A stretch of 64,000 nt of DNA. It comes from G963662265 sp963668545. GTDB lineage: Bacteria; Spirochaetota; Spirochaetia; CADAEX01. How positions within the stretch are numbered: position 1 is the first letter of the stretch; every line of letters starts with the position of its first letter. Below are positions 35,461 to 43,990 of this stretch, one piece after another. Location: positions 3,472,001-3,536,000 of the forward strand of contig OY764868.1 of NCBI GenBank assembly GCA_963668545.1, given 5' to 3'. The position numbers were made by a program, and so were the translations under genes. The notes under the pieces are model-generated. The model worked only from the letters and a program-made list of their open reading frames with translations. It did not search any database and had not been told where the DNA came from.

Positions 35461-35510
35461 ATGTATAATAATTTTATTATTTATCATAGTTATTAAAATA
35501 AAGGTCTGTT

Positions 35511-36602
35511 TTGGGATTTAAATCTGTTTTCTGTTATAATTTCAGAAATCTTGATAATCAGGAAATAAATACTGATTATGAAAATATTTGTCTTGTGGGA
35601 AAAAACGGACAGGGTAAGACAAATTTTATTGAAGCTGTATATATTCTTTGTTACGGAAATTCATTCAGAACCAGGTATGATTCTCTTATATTAAGAGAAA
35701 ATGAAACAGAAATGTCTCTGAGAGGAAGATATTGTGATTTATCCGGAACAGAAAACAGTATTTCATATGTACAGAAAGATAAAAAAAAAGAGATCCGTTT
35801 CAATGGAAAACTTGTTAAAGACAGAAAAGATATAATACACAACATACCGTGTATTGTTTTTGCTCATGATGATATACAGTATGTAAACGGAACACCTGAA
35901 AAAAGACGGATTTTTTTTAATCAGACTATAAGCCTTTTTGATCTTTCCTACCTTGATAACCTGAGGAACTATAACAGAATAATCAGAAACAGGAATATAC
36001 TTCTGAAAGAGAGTAAAAGAGACTATCTTTCTCTTTATGATCAGCAGTTAGCGGAGGCTGGACTTAAAATAATAAAAAAAAGAAAAGAAATAGCTGAGGA
36101 ATTCAATAAAACATTTTCAGAAATTTTTTCCAGAGTATCAGATATTGAAAACAGTATTAAAATCGTATATAACCCTTCATGGAAAAGCGATTTAGAATAT
36201 GATGAAATAATAGCAAGACTTGAAAAACGGAGAGACGCTGAAATTGAAGCAGGTATGTCGCTTTCAGGACCTCACAGGGACAAATTTATGTTTTATGTAA
36301 GCAGGAGGGATTTTACCAAAATAGCATCAACAGGACAGCTCAGGCTTATTTCACTGGCTCTGAAAACAGCACAGGCTGTTTTTTATAAAAATAAAACCGG
36401 CAAAAAGCCGCTTATCCTTCTTGATGATGTTCTGCTTGAGCTTGATAAAATAAAGAAAATCAGATTTATTGAATCATTTCCTGAATATGAACAGGCGTTT
36501 TTTACTTTTCTTCCTGATGAGGAGCATTTGTTTTCAGGACGGAATGCTGTTTATTATTCAGTAGATAACGGAGTAATCAAAAAAAATGAAGAAAGCAGGT
36601 GA
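35511..36602 (+). CDS. recF: DNA replication and repair protein RecF
   Basis: 363 aa, an SMC-like ATPase. Walker A is VGKNGQGKTNFIEAVYIL, the signature region is ASTGQLRLISLALKTAQ, and Walker B is LILLDDVLLELD. It recognises gapped DNA and helps load RecA with RecO/RecR. The start is a TTG at 35511 (MGFKSVFCYNFRNLDN), which fits the family N-terminus; AAGG lies eight bases before. The dnaN terminator implies some separate transcription. Its 3' end overlaps the DUF721 gene by 17 nt. Confidence 0.93.
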   Translation: MGFKSVFCYNFRNLDNQEINTDYENICLVGKNGQGKTNFIEAVYILCYGNSFRTRYDSLILRENETEMSLRGRYCDLSGTENSISYVQKDKKKEIRFNGKLVKDRKDIIHNIPCIVFAHDDIQYVNGTPEKRRIFFNQTISLFDLSYLDNLRNYNRIIRNRNILLKESKRDYLSLYDQQLAEAGLKIIKKRKEIAEEFNKTFSEIFSRVSDIENSIKIVYNPSWKSDLEYDEIIARLEKRRDAEIEAGMSLSGPHRDKFMFYVSRRDFTKIASTGQLRLISLALKTAQAVFYKNKTGKKPLILLDDVLLELDKIKKIRFIESFPEYEQAFFTFLPDEEHLFSGRNAVYYSVDNGVIKKNEESR

Positions 36603-36873
36603 TATACTTAAAAATTTTTTTGAGAATCTGAATATAAAAGAACCGAAAGGGGGAAAGACAATAATATCCTCCTGGATTGAAATAGCGGGAAAGGAACTAT
36701 CTGAACATACAAGAATAAAAGATATTAGAAAGGATATTATCTATGTGGAAGCAGATCATCCCGGCTGGCTTCAGATACTTGAACTTAAAAAAAGATCCAT
36801 TATAGGCAATATAAATAATATGTTTCCTGACAGGGAAATAACAGATATAAGAATATCTCTTAAGAAAAAGTGA
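36586..36873 (+). CDS. DUF721 (DciA-like) small protein
   Basis: 95 aa. The pattern IISSWIEIAGKELSEHTRIKDIRKDIIYVEADHPGWLQILEL (residues about 27-68) is the DUF721 core. DciA, a DUF721 protein, loads the replicative helicase in bacteria without DnaC/DnaI. The position right after recF and next to oriC is common for this family. Helicase loading is an inference from homology and location, not from catalytic residues. It is translationally coupled to recF. Confidence 0.8.
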   Translation: MKKAGDILKNFFENLNIKEPKGGKTIISSWIEIAGKELSEHTRIKDIRKDIIYVEADHPGWLQILELKKRSIIGNINNMFPDREITDIRISLKKK

Positions 36874-37204
36874 TATTGGATTATTTTTATTGTTTAAAAC
36901 ATATTGAATCATATATGAAAAACAGTTTTAGTTTTTATATCTAATGATTGATAATCAGTTGACATTAAGCTTTGATATAAACTATATTTACATTCTGTAA
37001 AATGTTATTTTTTAAATAAATATACAATTATCATAACTTAACAAACATTAAGCAAGCTATTTTATAAATATATTAAATCAGTCTGATTATTGTTTTTAAT
37101 GTTTATGATACAGGCAGGCATTTAAGTAATAGACTGATAGTTATCAGTGTTTTATTAAAGATAAAAATCTAACAGTGTTAGAGTCAATATAAGGAGTTTC
37201 TTAG
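36874..37204 (+). promoter_or_regulatory. rpmH leader and promoter region
   Basis: 331 bp of A/T-rich sequence. The best promoter is TTGACA at 36959-36964 with an 18-bp spacer to TATATT at 36983-36988. That would give a leader of about 210 nt before rpmH. AAGGAG lies at 37192-37197, just ahead of the start codon. No protein-coding frame or clear hairpin is visible. Confidence 0.55.
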
Positions 37205-37360
37205 ATGAAAAGAACATATCAACCAAGTAAAGTAAAAAGAAACAGAAAATTCGGATTCAGAGCAAGAATGAAAACTGTCGGCGGCAGACTGGTTCTTATG
37301 AGAAGAAGAAGAAAAGGAAGAGCTAAGCTTTCAGCAGCTGATGAGAAAAAGCCTTACTAG
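37205..37360 (+). CDS. rpmH: 50S ribosomal protein L34
   Basis: 51 aa, too short for usual ORF thresholds. It begins MKRTYQPSKVKRNRKFGFRA and continues through RMKTVGGRLVLMRRRRKGR, the classic L34 sequence. The C-terminus KLSAADEKKPY is slightly longer than the shortest homologues. AAGGAG is correctly placed. The rnpA start lies inside its last codons, a 20-nt overlap. Confidence 0.98.
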   Translation: MKRTYQPSKVKRNRKFGFRARMKTVGGRLVLMRRRRKGRAKLSAADEKKPY

Positions 37361-37700
37361 AAAAGAACGTCTTAGGAAAGGGTCGGAAATAGCAGGGGTT
37401 TTTAAATCCCCTAATAGTGTAAAAAATTCCTGTATGAAAATTATTTTATGCAGGAACAGGCTGGAATGGAATAGAATTGCAGTTACTTTTATAAAAGGTT
37501 ACGGTAATTCAGTTGAGAGAAACAGAACAAAGCGGATAGTAAAAGAAATATACAGGAATAATAAAGAAAGAATATCCGTGGGACATGATTTTATTTTTCT
37601 TGTCTTTAAAAGGGATATAACTTACAGAGAAATAGAAAAAAGTTTTTTTTCTCTCTTAAAAAACGCAGGTCTTATTAATGATAGTGAAGAAACTGCTTGA
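37341..37700 (+). CDS. rnpA: Ribonuclease P protein component
   Basis: 119 aa. The start ATG at 37341 lies inside rpmH, a layout known from some bacteria. The protein has the basic RNA-binding core with the RNR motif in GNSVERNRTKRIVKEIYR, HDFIFLVFK and an N-terminal KSLTRKERLRKG-like segment (phenylalanine-poor but typical). It binds the leader of pre-tRNA and supports the P RNA ribozyme. Its 3' end overlaps yidD by 23 nt. Confidence 0.95.
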   Translation: MRKSLTRKERLRKGSEIAGVFKSPNSVKNSCMKIILCRNRLEWNRIAVTFIKGYGNSVERNRTKRIVKEIYRNNKERISVGHDFIFLVFKRDITYREIEKSFFSLLKNAGLINDSEETA

Positions 37701-37905
37701 ATATATATTAATTTCTTCGATTTTTTTATACAGAAAATTAATCTCACCTCTGTTTCCTCCAACATGCAGGTTTTATCCAACCTGTTCAGCTTATTCTCTT
37801 GAAGCAATCAAAAAATATGGCCCATTTAAAGGATTATATCTTTCTGTCAGAAGAATACTCAGGTGTCATCCCTTTAATAAAGGGGGGTATGATCCTGTTC
37901 CGTGA
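37678..37905 (+). CDS. yidD: Membrane protein insertion efficiency factor YidD
   Basis: 75 aa. The strongly conserved centre is YRKLISPLFPPTCRFYPTCSAYS, spread over residues 18-40, with three cysteines including C29 and C35. RRILRCHPFNKGGYDPVP ends the protein. It is a peripheral membrane protein that helps YidC insertion. It lies between rnpA and yidC in the standard order, overlapping rnpA and 19 bp before yidC. Confidence 0.95.
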   Translation: MIVKKLLEYILISSIFLYRKLISPLFPPTCRFYPTCSAYSLEAIKKYGPFKGLYLSVRRILRCHPFNKGGYDPVP

Positions 37906-37924
37906 AATAGTTTAAGGAGTTAAC

Positions 37925-39661
37925 ATGGAAAAAAATACAATCGTAGCAATAGTTCTTTCTGTTGTAATTATTACGGCAGGTTTTTATATTCAGGAGAAAT
38001 TTTTTGCTCCTCCCGCCCCGGAAATCAGTGAAACAGTTGAAAAAGCACCGGAAAAAACAGAGCCGGCCAAAGAAGAAGTAAAATCAGTGGATGTCACCAT
38101 GCTTCAAAACATGTCTTCCGAAGCGCCTGACCCGGATTTTTATAAGGAAATGGCACTGGAAACAGATGTTTTTTCCATTGTTTTTTCAAACAGAGGCGGT
38201 ACTGTTAAATCAATAAGGCTTAAAGAGCATCTTGAAAACGGGCAGCCCCTGGAGATGATAAATAAGAATGATGATAACAGGACTGCTTTCGATATGCATC
38301 TGGGTGATTATGAATCAAAACCGCTGAATATATATTTCAACATGAAAAAATATAAACAGAACAGCAATTATATAGTTGAGTTTTCCAAAGACCTTGATCT
38401 TCCTGATTCATCAGGAAACATTATACCGCTTACACTTATTAAGAAATATGTTTTCAAACAGGATGAATATCTTTTTGAACTTCAGATACAGATGATTAAC
38501 AGGGAAAACAAGCTTATCAAACTCAATAATGATAATTTCGCATATACACTCAGTTTCGGTCCCCAGATAGGGCCGGAGTTTGAAAAACTTGACGGCAGAA
38601 AAGAGTTCAGGAAATATATAACAGTTGCAAACAGTAAGAAAACACTGGCAAAAATATCACCCAAAAAACAGAGAGTTGTTGAAATAGACAACAGAATAAA
38701 CTGGGCCGGAATATCAGGAAAGTATTTTACTGTAATCGGAGTACCTGATGCTACTCTCTATAAAACAGTATTCTCAAACCTGCCTGTTGACGGTTTTGAA
38801 GAAGGGGCCCAGATGTTCTTTTCAAGACCTGAAATCAAGAGCTCAAACAGTCTTGATACATTCAAGTTCTATATAGGTCCTAAAAGCGGAGCAATACTCA
38901 GGTCATATAATGATGCTGAAAGAAACAGCTGGAATATTGGAAACCTGGACCTGGATATGGTGCTTGACTCAGGGGCAATGCTTGGCTGGCTCCAGAAAAT
39001 TCTCAAGGTATTTCTTAACTTTTTCTACGGACTGATTCCCAACTACGGAGTAGCAATAATACTTCTTACGCTTCTTATTAAGATTATACTCTTTCCCCTC
39101 ACACACAAAAGTTATGAATCAACAAGCAAGATGTCAGGCCTTACCCCTAAAATGAATGAAATAAAGGAAAAGTATAAAAACAATCCTCAGAAAATGAATG
39201 CGGAAGTTGCAGCCCTGTACAAGAAGGAGGGTGTTAATCCTCTGGGCGGATGTCTTCCAATGCTTCTTCAGATGCCTATTTTTATAGCTCTTTACGGACT
39301 TCTTAACAGCCATTTCGAATTAAGGGGAGCTGATTTTATAGTGCCCTGGATAACAGACCTTTCAGCACCTGATACAATCTGGAATTTTGCGCCTGTATCC
39401 ATACCTGTAATTGGAAGTGATATAAGACTGCTTCCTATTCTGATGATTGCTACACAGATATTCTCCAGCAAGATTATGCAGACGCCGGAAACAGCAAATA
39501 ATGCCCAGATGAAAATGATGACATACATGATGCCGGCTATGTTCCTTTTTATTCTTTACGATGCGCCGTCAGGGCTGCTTCTCTACTGGACAATGACAAA
39601 CGTGCTTACAACAGCACAGCAGCTGTTTATAAACAGCAGGAGAAAGAAAAAATCAGCATGA
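37925..39661 (+). CDS. yidC: Membrane protein insertase YidC
   Basis: 578 aa, the Gram-negative long form. An N-terminal helix (residues 5-24) is followed by a charged linker, a periplasmic beta-domain (about 60-350) and five core helices. Core motifs are NYGVAIILLTLLIKIILFPLT-like (residues about 370-390), KEGVNPLGGCLPMLLQMPIF, and DAPSGLLLYWTMTNVLTTAQQ. At the position of the conserved groove arginine there is a lysine (LLIKIILFPL). It works with Sec or alone to insert inner-membrane proteins. The large periplasmic domain supports a diderm host. Confidence 0.97.
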   Translation: MEKNTIVAIVLSVVIITAGFYIQEKFFAPPAPEISETVEKAPEKTEPAKEEVKSVDVTMLQNMSSEAPDPDFYKEMALETDVFSIVFSNRGGTVKSIRLKEHLENGQPLEMINKNDDNRTAFDMHLGDYESKPLNIYFNMKKYKQNSNYIVEFSKDLDLPDSSGNIIPLTLIKKYVFKQDEYLFELQIQMINRENKLIKLNNDNFAYTLSFGPQIGPEFEKLDGRKEFRKYITVANSKKTLAKISPKKQRVVEIDNRINWAGISGKYFTVIGVPDATLYKTVFSNLPVDGFEEGAQMFFSRPEIKSSNSLDTFKFYIGPKSGAILRSYNDAERNSWNIGNLDLDMVLDSGAMLGWLQKILKVFLNFFYGLIPNYGVAIILLTLLIKIILFPLTHKSYESTSKMSGLTPKMNEIKEKYKNNPQKMNAEVAALYKKEGVNPLGGCLPMLLQMPIFIALYGLLNSHFELRGADFIVPWITDLSAPDTIWNFAPVSIPVIGSDIRLLPILMIATQIFSSKIMQTPETANNAQMKMMTYMMPAMFLFILYDAPSGLLLYWTMTNVLTTAQQLFINSRRKKKSA

Positions 39662-39787
39662 TCCGTCAAGGACAGCAAATATCTGTTTGAGAATTGTTGC
39701 TGCAGTTTAAAGTAAAATGCACAGATAAACAGTTATTATTTTCTGATTCTGCTGTCCATTTGAGGAATCTCATGCAAGGAGATATAT

Positions 39788-40459
39788 ATGATAATGGAAT
39801 TTGAAGGAAGGACCGAAAAGGAAGCTATTGACAGAGCAATATCCGAACTCGGCCTCGACAGAGATGAATTTGATGTTGAAATACTTGAAGCCTCCAAAAA
39901 GGGATTGTTTTTCAAAAAAGGCACTGTAAAGATAAAAGTTCATCTCAATACAAACAACTTTAATGTCAAAGAGAATTCTTCTCTTGACCCGGAAAATGAT
40001 TTTGAAAATGATGTAATTAAATACCTGAATGAATTTATCGCAAAAATGGGTTTTCCCGGAAAGGTTACAATAAATTTCAGGGAAGAAAAGAAACTCGGTT
40101 TAAGTATTGAATCTGAATATTCAAGCATTATTATTGGAAAAAAAGGTAAAAACCTGGATGCAATACAGCTTCTTGTAAATGTATTTGCAGGAAGATATCC
40201 TGATTCACCGAGGGTTATTATAGATTCTGAAGGTTACAGGATAAGAAGGGAAGAAAGTCTTGTCAGGCTTGCAATAAGAACAGCTGAGCAGGTTAGAAAA
40301 ACAAAGAGGTCAAGACTTCTTGAGCCTATGAATCCTTTTGAAAGAAGGGTAGTTCACACAACACTCAACGGAATGGATGATATTGCAACAAAGAGTGATG
40401 GTGAAGGACTTTTCAAGCAGGTGAGAATACTCTACAGGGGAAGCAATCACAGGGATTAA
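39788..40459 (+). CDS. jag: RNA-binding protein Jag/KhpB
   Basis: 223 aa with three domains. Jag_N at residues 1-50 (FEGRTEKEAIDRAISELGL, then EASKKGLFF), a KH domain at about 75-150 with SIIIGKKGKNLDAIQLLVN, and a C-terminal R3H domain with MNPFERRVVHTTLNG. It is an RNA-binding partner of KhpA that affects cell elongation and division in Gram-positives. It follows yidC as in many genomes, with its own AAGGAG before ATG 39788. Confidence 0.92.
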   Translation: MIMEFEGRTEKEAIDRAISELGLDRDEFDVEILEASKKGLFFKKGTVKIKVHLNTNNFNVKENSSLDPENDFENDVIKYLNEFIAKMGFPGKVTINFREEKKLGLSIESEYSSIIIGKKGKNLDAIQLLVNVFAGRYPDSPRVIIDSEGYRIRREESLVRLAIRTAEQVRKTKRSRLLEPMNPFERRVVHTTLNGMDDIATKSDGEGLFKQVRILYRGSNHRD

Positions 40460-40510
40460 TACTGCCTTTTTTCTGGATAATCAAAATATAATATAAAGAG
40501 AAAATAATGA

Positions 40511-40535
40511 AACCCGGGACATTCCCGGGTTTTTT
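40511..40535 (+). terminator. Terminator after jag
   Basis: AACCCGGGA / TCCCGGGTT around a CAT loop, followed by T6. A near-perfect palindrome; it has some A/T run on the other side too but fits the rightward jag transcript best. Confidence 0.92.
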
Positions 40536-40644
40536 AGTTCCATGGATGGAACTATACCGAGCGGGCAAGGATGCCCGAAATGCTCGGTAAATGCCATGGA
40601 TGGAAGTACCCTGAACCCACATGGATGTGATCAGGTTCAGGGTA
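40536..40644 (+). repeat. Cluster of GGA-loop stem-loops (REP-like repeat or CsrA-binding RNA)
   Basis: Four stem-loops in about 110 bp on the plus strand, each displaying GGA in the loop. (1) AGTTCCA-TGGA-TGGAACT at 40536-40553, perfect 7-bp stem. (2) CGGGCA-AGGA-TGCCCG at 40562-40577, set inside an outer ACCGAG/CTCGGT stem. (3) a short CCA-TGGA-TGG at 40594-40603. (4) CACAT-GG-ATGTG at 40618-40629, inside a perfect 11-bp stem TACCCTGAACC/GGTTCAGGGTA (40607-40617/40634-40644). CATGGATG recurs three times. The stretch is far more GC-rich than its surroundings. No promoter of its own is convincing. Confidence 0.7.
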
Positions 40645-40696
40645 GAAGCAGGACGTGACTCACCAGCACCCTGACAGGCATAATAATTACAAACAC

Positions 40697-40725
40697 TTGT
40701 TTAGTTGTACAATATATTGTACTAT
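40697..40725 (+). promoter_or_regulatory. yefM-yoeB promoter with palindromic operator
   Basis: TTGTTT (40697-40702), a 17-bp spacer and TACTAT (40720-40725) form a promoter. A perfect 16-bp palindrome GTACAATATATTGTAC (40707-40722) overlaps the spacer and -10. It contains a TGTACA motif (40706-40711), with TGTACT at 40719-40724. E. coli YefM recognises TGTACA-centred palindromes, so this is the likely autoregulatory operator. Confidence 0.8.
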
Positions 40726-40744
40726 TTATTAGGAGGTTATTTTT

Positions 40745-40999
40745 ATGGAAGCAGTAAATTATTCAGACTTGCGGCAGAATCTAAAAAAATATCTTGATTC
40801 AGTATTTAATGATCATGAACCGCTCATTGTTACCAGAAAAAATAATGAAAACGTAGTAATTCTTTCCATCGAAGATTTTAACGCATTAAATGAAACACAA
40901 TATTTATTGTCAACAAATAATAATACAGATCATTTACAAAAATCACTTACCCAGCTTAGATCAGGAAATGGTTTTGAAAAAGAACTGATTGAAAAATGA
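40745..40999 (+). CDS. yefM: Antitoxin of the YefM/Phd family
   Basis: 84 aa. The Phd/YefM DNA-binding half reads MEAVNYSDLRQNLKKYLDSV, then EPLIVTRKNNENVVILSIEDFNAL, and the C-terminal tail that should wrap the toxin is Q/N/L rich (QYLLSTNNNTDHLQKSLTQL). It neutralises YoeB and represses the operon at the upstream palindrome. AGGAGG is placed before ATG 40745, and the stop overlaps the toxin start by 4 nt. Confidence 0.93.
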   Translation: MEAVNYSDLRQNLKKYLDSVFNDHEPLIVTRKNNENVVILSIEDFNALNETQYLLSTNNNTDHLQKSLTQLRSGNGFEKELIEK

Positions 41000-41253
41000 A
41001 AAATATTATTTTTTCTGATTTTTCCTGGAATGATTATCTATACTGGCAGGTATCAGATAAAAAAAATCTCAAAAGAATAAATATGCTTATCAGGGATATC
41101 AAAAGAAATCCTTTTGAGGGAATTGGTAAGCCTGAAGCACTTAAACATCAGTTAAAAGGATGCTGGTCAAGAAGAATAGATAATGAACACAGACTTGTTT
41201 ATGAAGTAACAGAAGATTCAATAAGAATAGTCTCCTGCAGGTTTCATTATTAA
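40996..41253 (+). CDS. yoeB: Toxin YoeB (ribosome-dependent mRNA interferase)
   Basis: 85 aa, a typical YoeB length. Core features are FSDFSWNDYLYW, KRINMLIRDIKRNPFEGIGKPEALKHQL and the C-terminal catalytic portion CWSRRIDNEHRLVYEV, ending VSCRFHY with the terminal His-Tyr. The protein cleaves mRNA in the ribosomal A site. The conserved Glu (FEGIGKPE), Arg and His residues are all present, so the toxin looks active. The gene ends 18 bp from a convergent gene. Confidence 0.94.
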   Translation: MKNIIFSDFSWNDYLYWQVSDKKNLKRINMLIRDIKRNPFEGIGKPEALKHQLKGCWSRRIDNEHRLVYEVTEDSIRIVSCRFHY

Positions 41254-41271
41254 AAAAAAGATGGCAGCAAA

Positions 41272-42348
41272 TCAGTAATTTGATTTCTTTCTCTTCTGGT
41301 TCTTGTAATGGAGAACTGTAAAAAGTGAAATAAAGACAGCCCAGAAAACGATCATCAGAACAAACCCTCCGTCAGGACTGAGAGTTGTATAGAAAAGACC
41401 TGTTATTCCGGCCAGCATTGAATAAAAATATATGGTAAAAAGTATTTTTTTGTTTGAAAGGCCGAAATCCATAAGTTTATGATGGATATGCTCCCTGTCA
41501 GGTGAAAAAATAGGGACGCCTCTTCTTTTTCTTCTCAGCATGGCAGCGATCATATCAAGGATCGGAATTATCAGAAGAATGAGCGGGAGAAAAAGGACAG
41601 CTGTTGAAACAGGGGGTCTGTTATTGACCAGGGGAATTACAGCAAGGCTGAATCCGAGAAGAAGACTTCCTGAATCACCCATGAAGATTTTTGCCGGGGG
41701 AAAATTGAATACAAGAAAACCTGTAATTGCGCCTAAAAGAGAAAAGGAAAGGCCGGCTGCAGTATAGTTTCCTGTTATGTAAAAAATAATTCCGTAGAAA
41801 AGAACTGCAATAGCAGAAACCCCTCCGGCAAGACCGTCTATTCCGTCAATAAGGTTTATTGCATTGCAGAGACTTATTATCCAGAAAACAGTAAGAGCAT
41901 GGGAAAATAAATAAAGAGGTATACTGTATTCGGTAAAAGGAATGTAAAAGAACTGGAAATTGAATCCTCCTGCAGAAACAATCAGAGCAGCAGATATCTG
42001 AATGAAAAACTTCATCCAGGCCCTTATTGAAATAAAATCATCTACAATACCAAGAGCAGTTATAATAAAAAAACCTGTAAATAATGATGTATGTCTGTAT
42101 TTTGAAATTTCATTAAGGTTTATGGAGGTGAATTTGCATATAATAAGAAAAAGTAAAATGGTAATACCGAATGAAACAAATATACCGAGACCGCCGATTC
42201 TCGGTATATCTCCCTTATGAATTTTCCGGTGGTCATTTGAATCATACCATCCGAATTTATGGGAAAGCTTTATTAATAATGGTGTAAAAAGAGTATTCAC
42301 CAGTAGCGCAAATACTGTTATTATGATAAAAACTGTAATATTTTCCAT
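41272..42348 (-). CDS. Undecaprenyl-phosphate sugar-1-phosphate transferase (WecA/TagO type)
   Basis: 358 aa, about ten membrane helices. Family motifs are HKGDIPRIGGLGIF, GIVDDFISIRAWMKF (the DD metal site), NAINLIDGIDGLAGGVSAIA, FMGDSGSLLLGF and the cytosolic SPDREHIHHKLMDFG. It should transfer GlcNAc-1-P or a similar sugar phosphate to undecaprenyl phosphate, the first step for O-antigen, teichoic-type or related glycans. It fits with the O-antigen export genes at 55-58 kb and the TagA-like and TagB/F-like proteins. It is transcribed alone, leftward, convergent with yoeB. Confidence 0.92.
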   Translation of the reverse strand: MENITVFIIITVFALLVNTLFTPLLIKLSHKFGWYDSNDHRKIHKGDIPRIGGLGIFVSFGITILLFLIICKFTSINLNEISKYRHTSLFTGFFIITALGIVDDFISIRAWMKFFIQISAALIVSAGGFNFQFFYIPFTEYSIPLYLFSHALTVFWIISLCNAINLIDGIDGLAGGVSAIAVLFYGIIFYITGNYTAAGLSFSLLGAITGFLVFNFPPAKIFMGDSGSLLLGFSLAVIPLVNNRPPVSTAVLFLPLILLIIPILDMIAAMLRRKRRGVPIFSPDREHIHHKLMDFGLSNKKILFTIYFYSMLAGITGLFYTTLSPDGGFVLMIVFWAVFISLFTVLHYKNQKRKKSNY

Positions 42349-42451
42349 ACGAGATAATTAATTTATCATTTAAAAGAAAAAAATAAAACACTTATCTGGA
42401 AATATTTACGGAAAATAAAGAGTTAATGGAATAATGATTGGAGGATTTATT

Positions 42452-43879
42452 ATGGAATATAAGATAAAAGATATATCGCTTTATGAGTGGGGTAGAAAAG
42501 AGATTGAAATTGCTGAGCATGAAATGCCCGGTCTCATGGCAGTAAGGGAAAAATACGGAAAGGAAAAACCTCTTAAAGGGGTGAGAATCTCCGGTTCCCT
42601 TCATATGACAATACAGACAGCTGTTCTTATAGAAACTCTTGTTGACCTCGGGGCTGATGTAAGATGGTCGAGCTGCAATATTTTTTCAACCCAGGACCAT
42701 GCTGCAGCGGCAGTTGTTGTCGGTAAAAACGGAACCCCTGATAACCCGAAGGGTGTTCCGGTTTTTGCATGGAAGGGGGAAACTCTGGATGAATACTGGG
42801 GCCTTCTTAATGATGCTCTTTCCTTTGCGGGAGGAAAGGGGCCTGAGCTTATAGTTGATGACGGTGGGGATGCAACACTTATGATCCACCTGGGCTATGA
42901 GTGCGAAAAGGATAATTCAAAATTCAATGCAGAGGTACACAGTTCGGATGAGAAGTGCCTTCTTGCAGAGCTTAAAAAAATATATGAAAAGGATTCCACA
43001 AAATGGGAGAGGGCTGCGAAGGACTGGAAAGGGGTATCAGAGGAGACCACCACAGGAGTTCACAGGCTCTATAAGATGGCGGAAAAGGGAGAGCTTCTTG
43101 TTCCTGCAATAAATGTCAATGATTCTGTAACAAAGAGCAAGTTTGACAACCTTTATGGATGCAGGGAATCGCTTGTAGATGGAATCAAAAGGGCAACAGA
43201 TGTAATGACAGCAGGAAAGGTTGCTGTTGTATGCGGATACGGTGATGTTGGAAAGGGTTCTGCACAATCCTTAAGGGGAATGGGTGCCAGGGTGATTGTA
43301 ACAGAGATAGACCCTATATGCGCACTTCAGGCTGCAATGGAGGGATATGAAGTTACAACAGTTGAGGAAACTCTCGGAACAGGTGATATATATGTTACAA
43401 CAACAGGCAACAGGGATGTAATTACAATTGAACACATGGCAAAGATGAAGGACCAGGCAATTGTCTGCAACATAGGGCATTTCGACCATGAAATTCAGAT
43501 GGACAGACTTGAAAAATACAGCGGGATTAAAAAGATAAATATCAAACCCCAGGTGGACAAGTATATCTTTCCTGAAGGGCATGAAATCTTTATCCTTGCG
43601 GAAGGAAGGCTTGTTAACCTCGGGTGCGCTACAGGACACCCCTCCTTTGTCATGTCAAATTCCTTTGCAAACCAGACCCTTGCCCAGCTTGACCTGTGGA
43701 AAAACAGGGAAAGCTACAAACCTGATGTTTACAGGCTTTCGAAGGAGCTTGATGAAGAAGTTGCAAGGCTTCATCTGGCTAAAATCGGTGTAAAACTGAC
43801 CAGATTGAGACCTGAGCAGGCTGAATATATCGGTGTTAAGGTAGAAGGTCCCTATAAACCGGAACATTACAGATATTAA
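42452..43879 (+). CDS. ahcY: Adenosylhomocysteinase
   Basis: 475 aa from ATG 42452. The frame opens 18 nt earlier at ATG 42434, but GGAGG lies between the two and supports the second. SAHase signatures are SGSLHMTIQTAVLIETL, SSCNIFSTQDHAAAAV, NVNDSVTKSKFDNLYGCRESL, the NAD motif VVCGYGDVGKGSA, and the C-terminal LDEEVARLHLAKIGVKL with PYKPEHYRY. It splits S-adenosylhomocysteine to adenosine and homocysteine. Followed by metK, with a terminator and leader between; this is a methyl-cycle pair. Confidence 0.96.
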   Translation: MEYKIKDISLYEWGRKEIEIAEHEMPGLMAVREKYGKEKPLKGVRISGSLHMTIQTAVLIETLVDLGADVRWSSCNIFSTQDHAAAAVVVGKNGTPDNPKGVPVFAWKGETLDEYWGLLNDALSFAGGKGPELIVDDGGDATLMIHLGYECEKDNSKFNAEVHSSDEKCLLAELKKIYEKDSTKWERAAKDWKGVSEETTTGVHRLYKMAEKGELLVPAINVNDSVTKSKFDNLYGCRESLVDGIKRATDVMTAGKVAVVCGYGDVGKGSAQSLRGMGARVIVTEIDPICALQAAMEGYEVTTVEETLGTGDIYVTTTGNRDVITIEHMAKMKDQAIVCNIGHFDHEIQMDRLEKYSGIKKINIKPQVDKYIFPEGHEIFILAEGRLVNLGCATGHPSFVMSNSFANQTLAQLDLWKNRESYKPDVYRLSKELDEEVARLHLAKIGVKLTRLRPEQAEYIGVKVEGPYKPEHYRY

Positions 43880-43906
43880 AAGACTTTTAAAAGTTTTATA
43901 ATATAG

Positions 43907-43940
43907 GGGGGCAGGTAATTGCCCCTTTATTCTATATTTT
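43907..43940 (+). terminator. Terminator after ahcY
   Basis: GGGGGC (43907-43912) pairs with GCCCCT (43921-43926) around AGGTAATT, with a terminal wobble; the T-rich run follows after a few bases. Confidence 0.75.
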
Positions 43941-43990
43941 TTTTATACCGGAGTTATTTGCTTTTTGATTTTCTTCGGTCTAATAAAATA

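Noticed and set aside
42434..42451. Upstream ATG for ahcY
   Set aside because: GGAGG lies between the two ATGs and serves the second; the extra residues are unlike the family.
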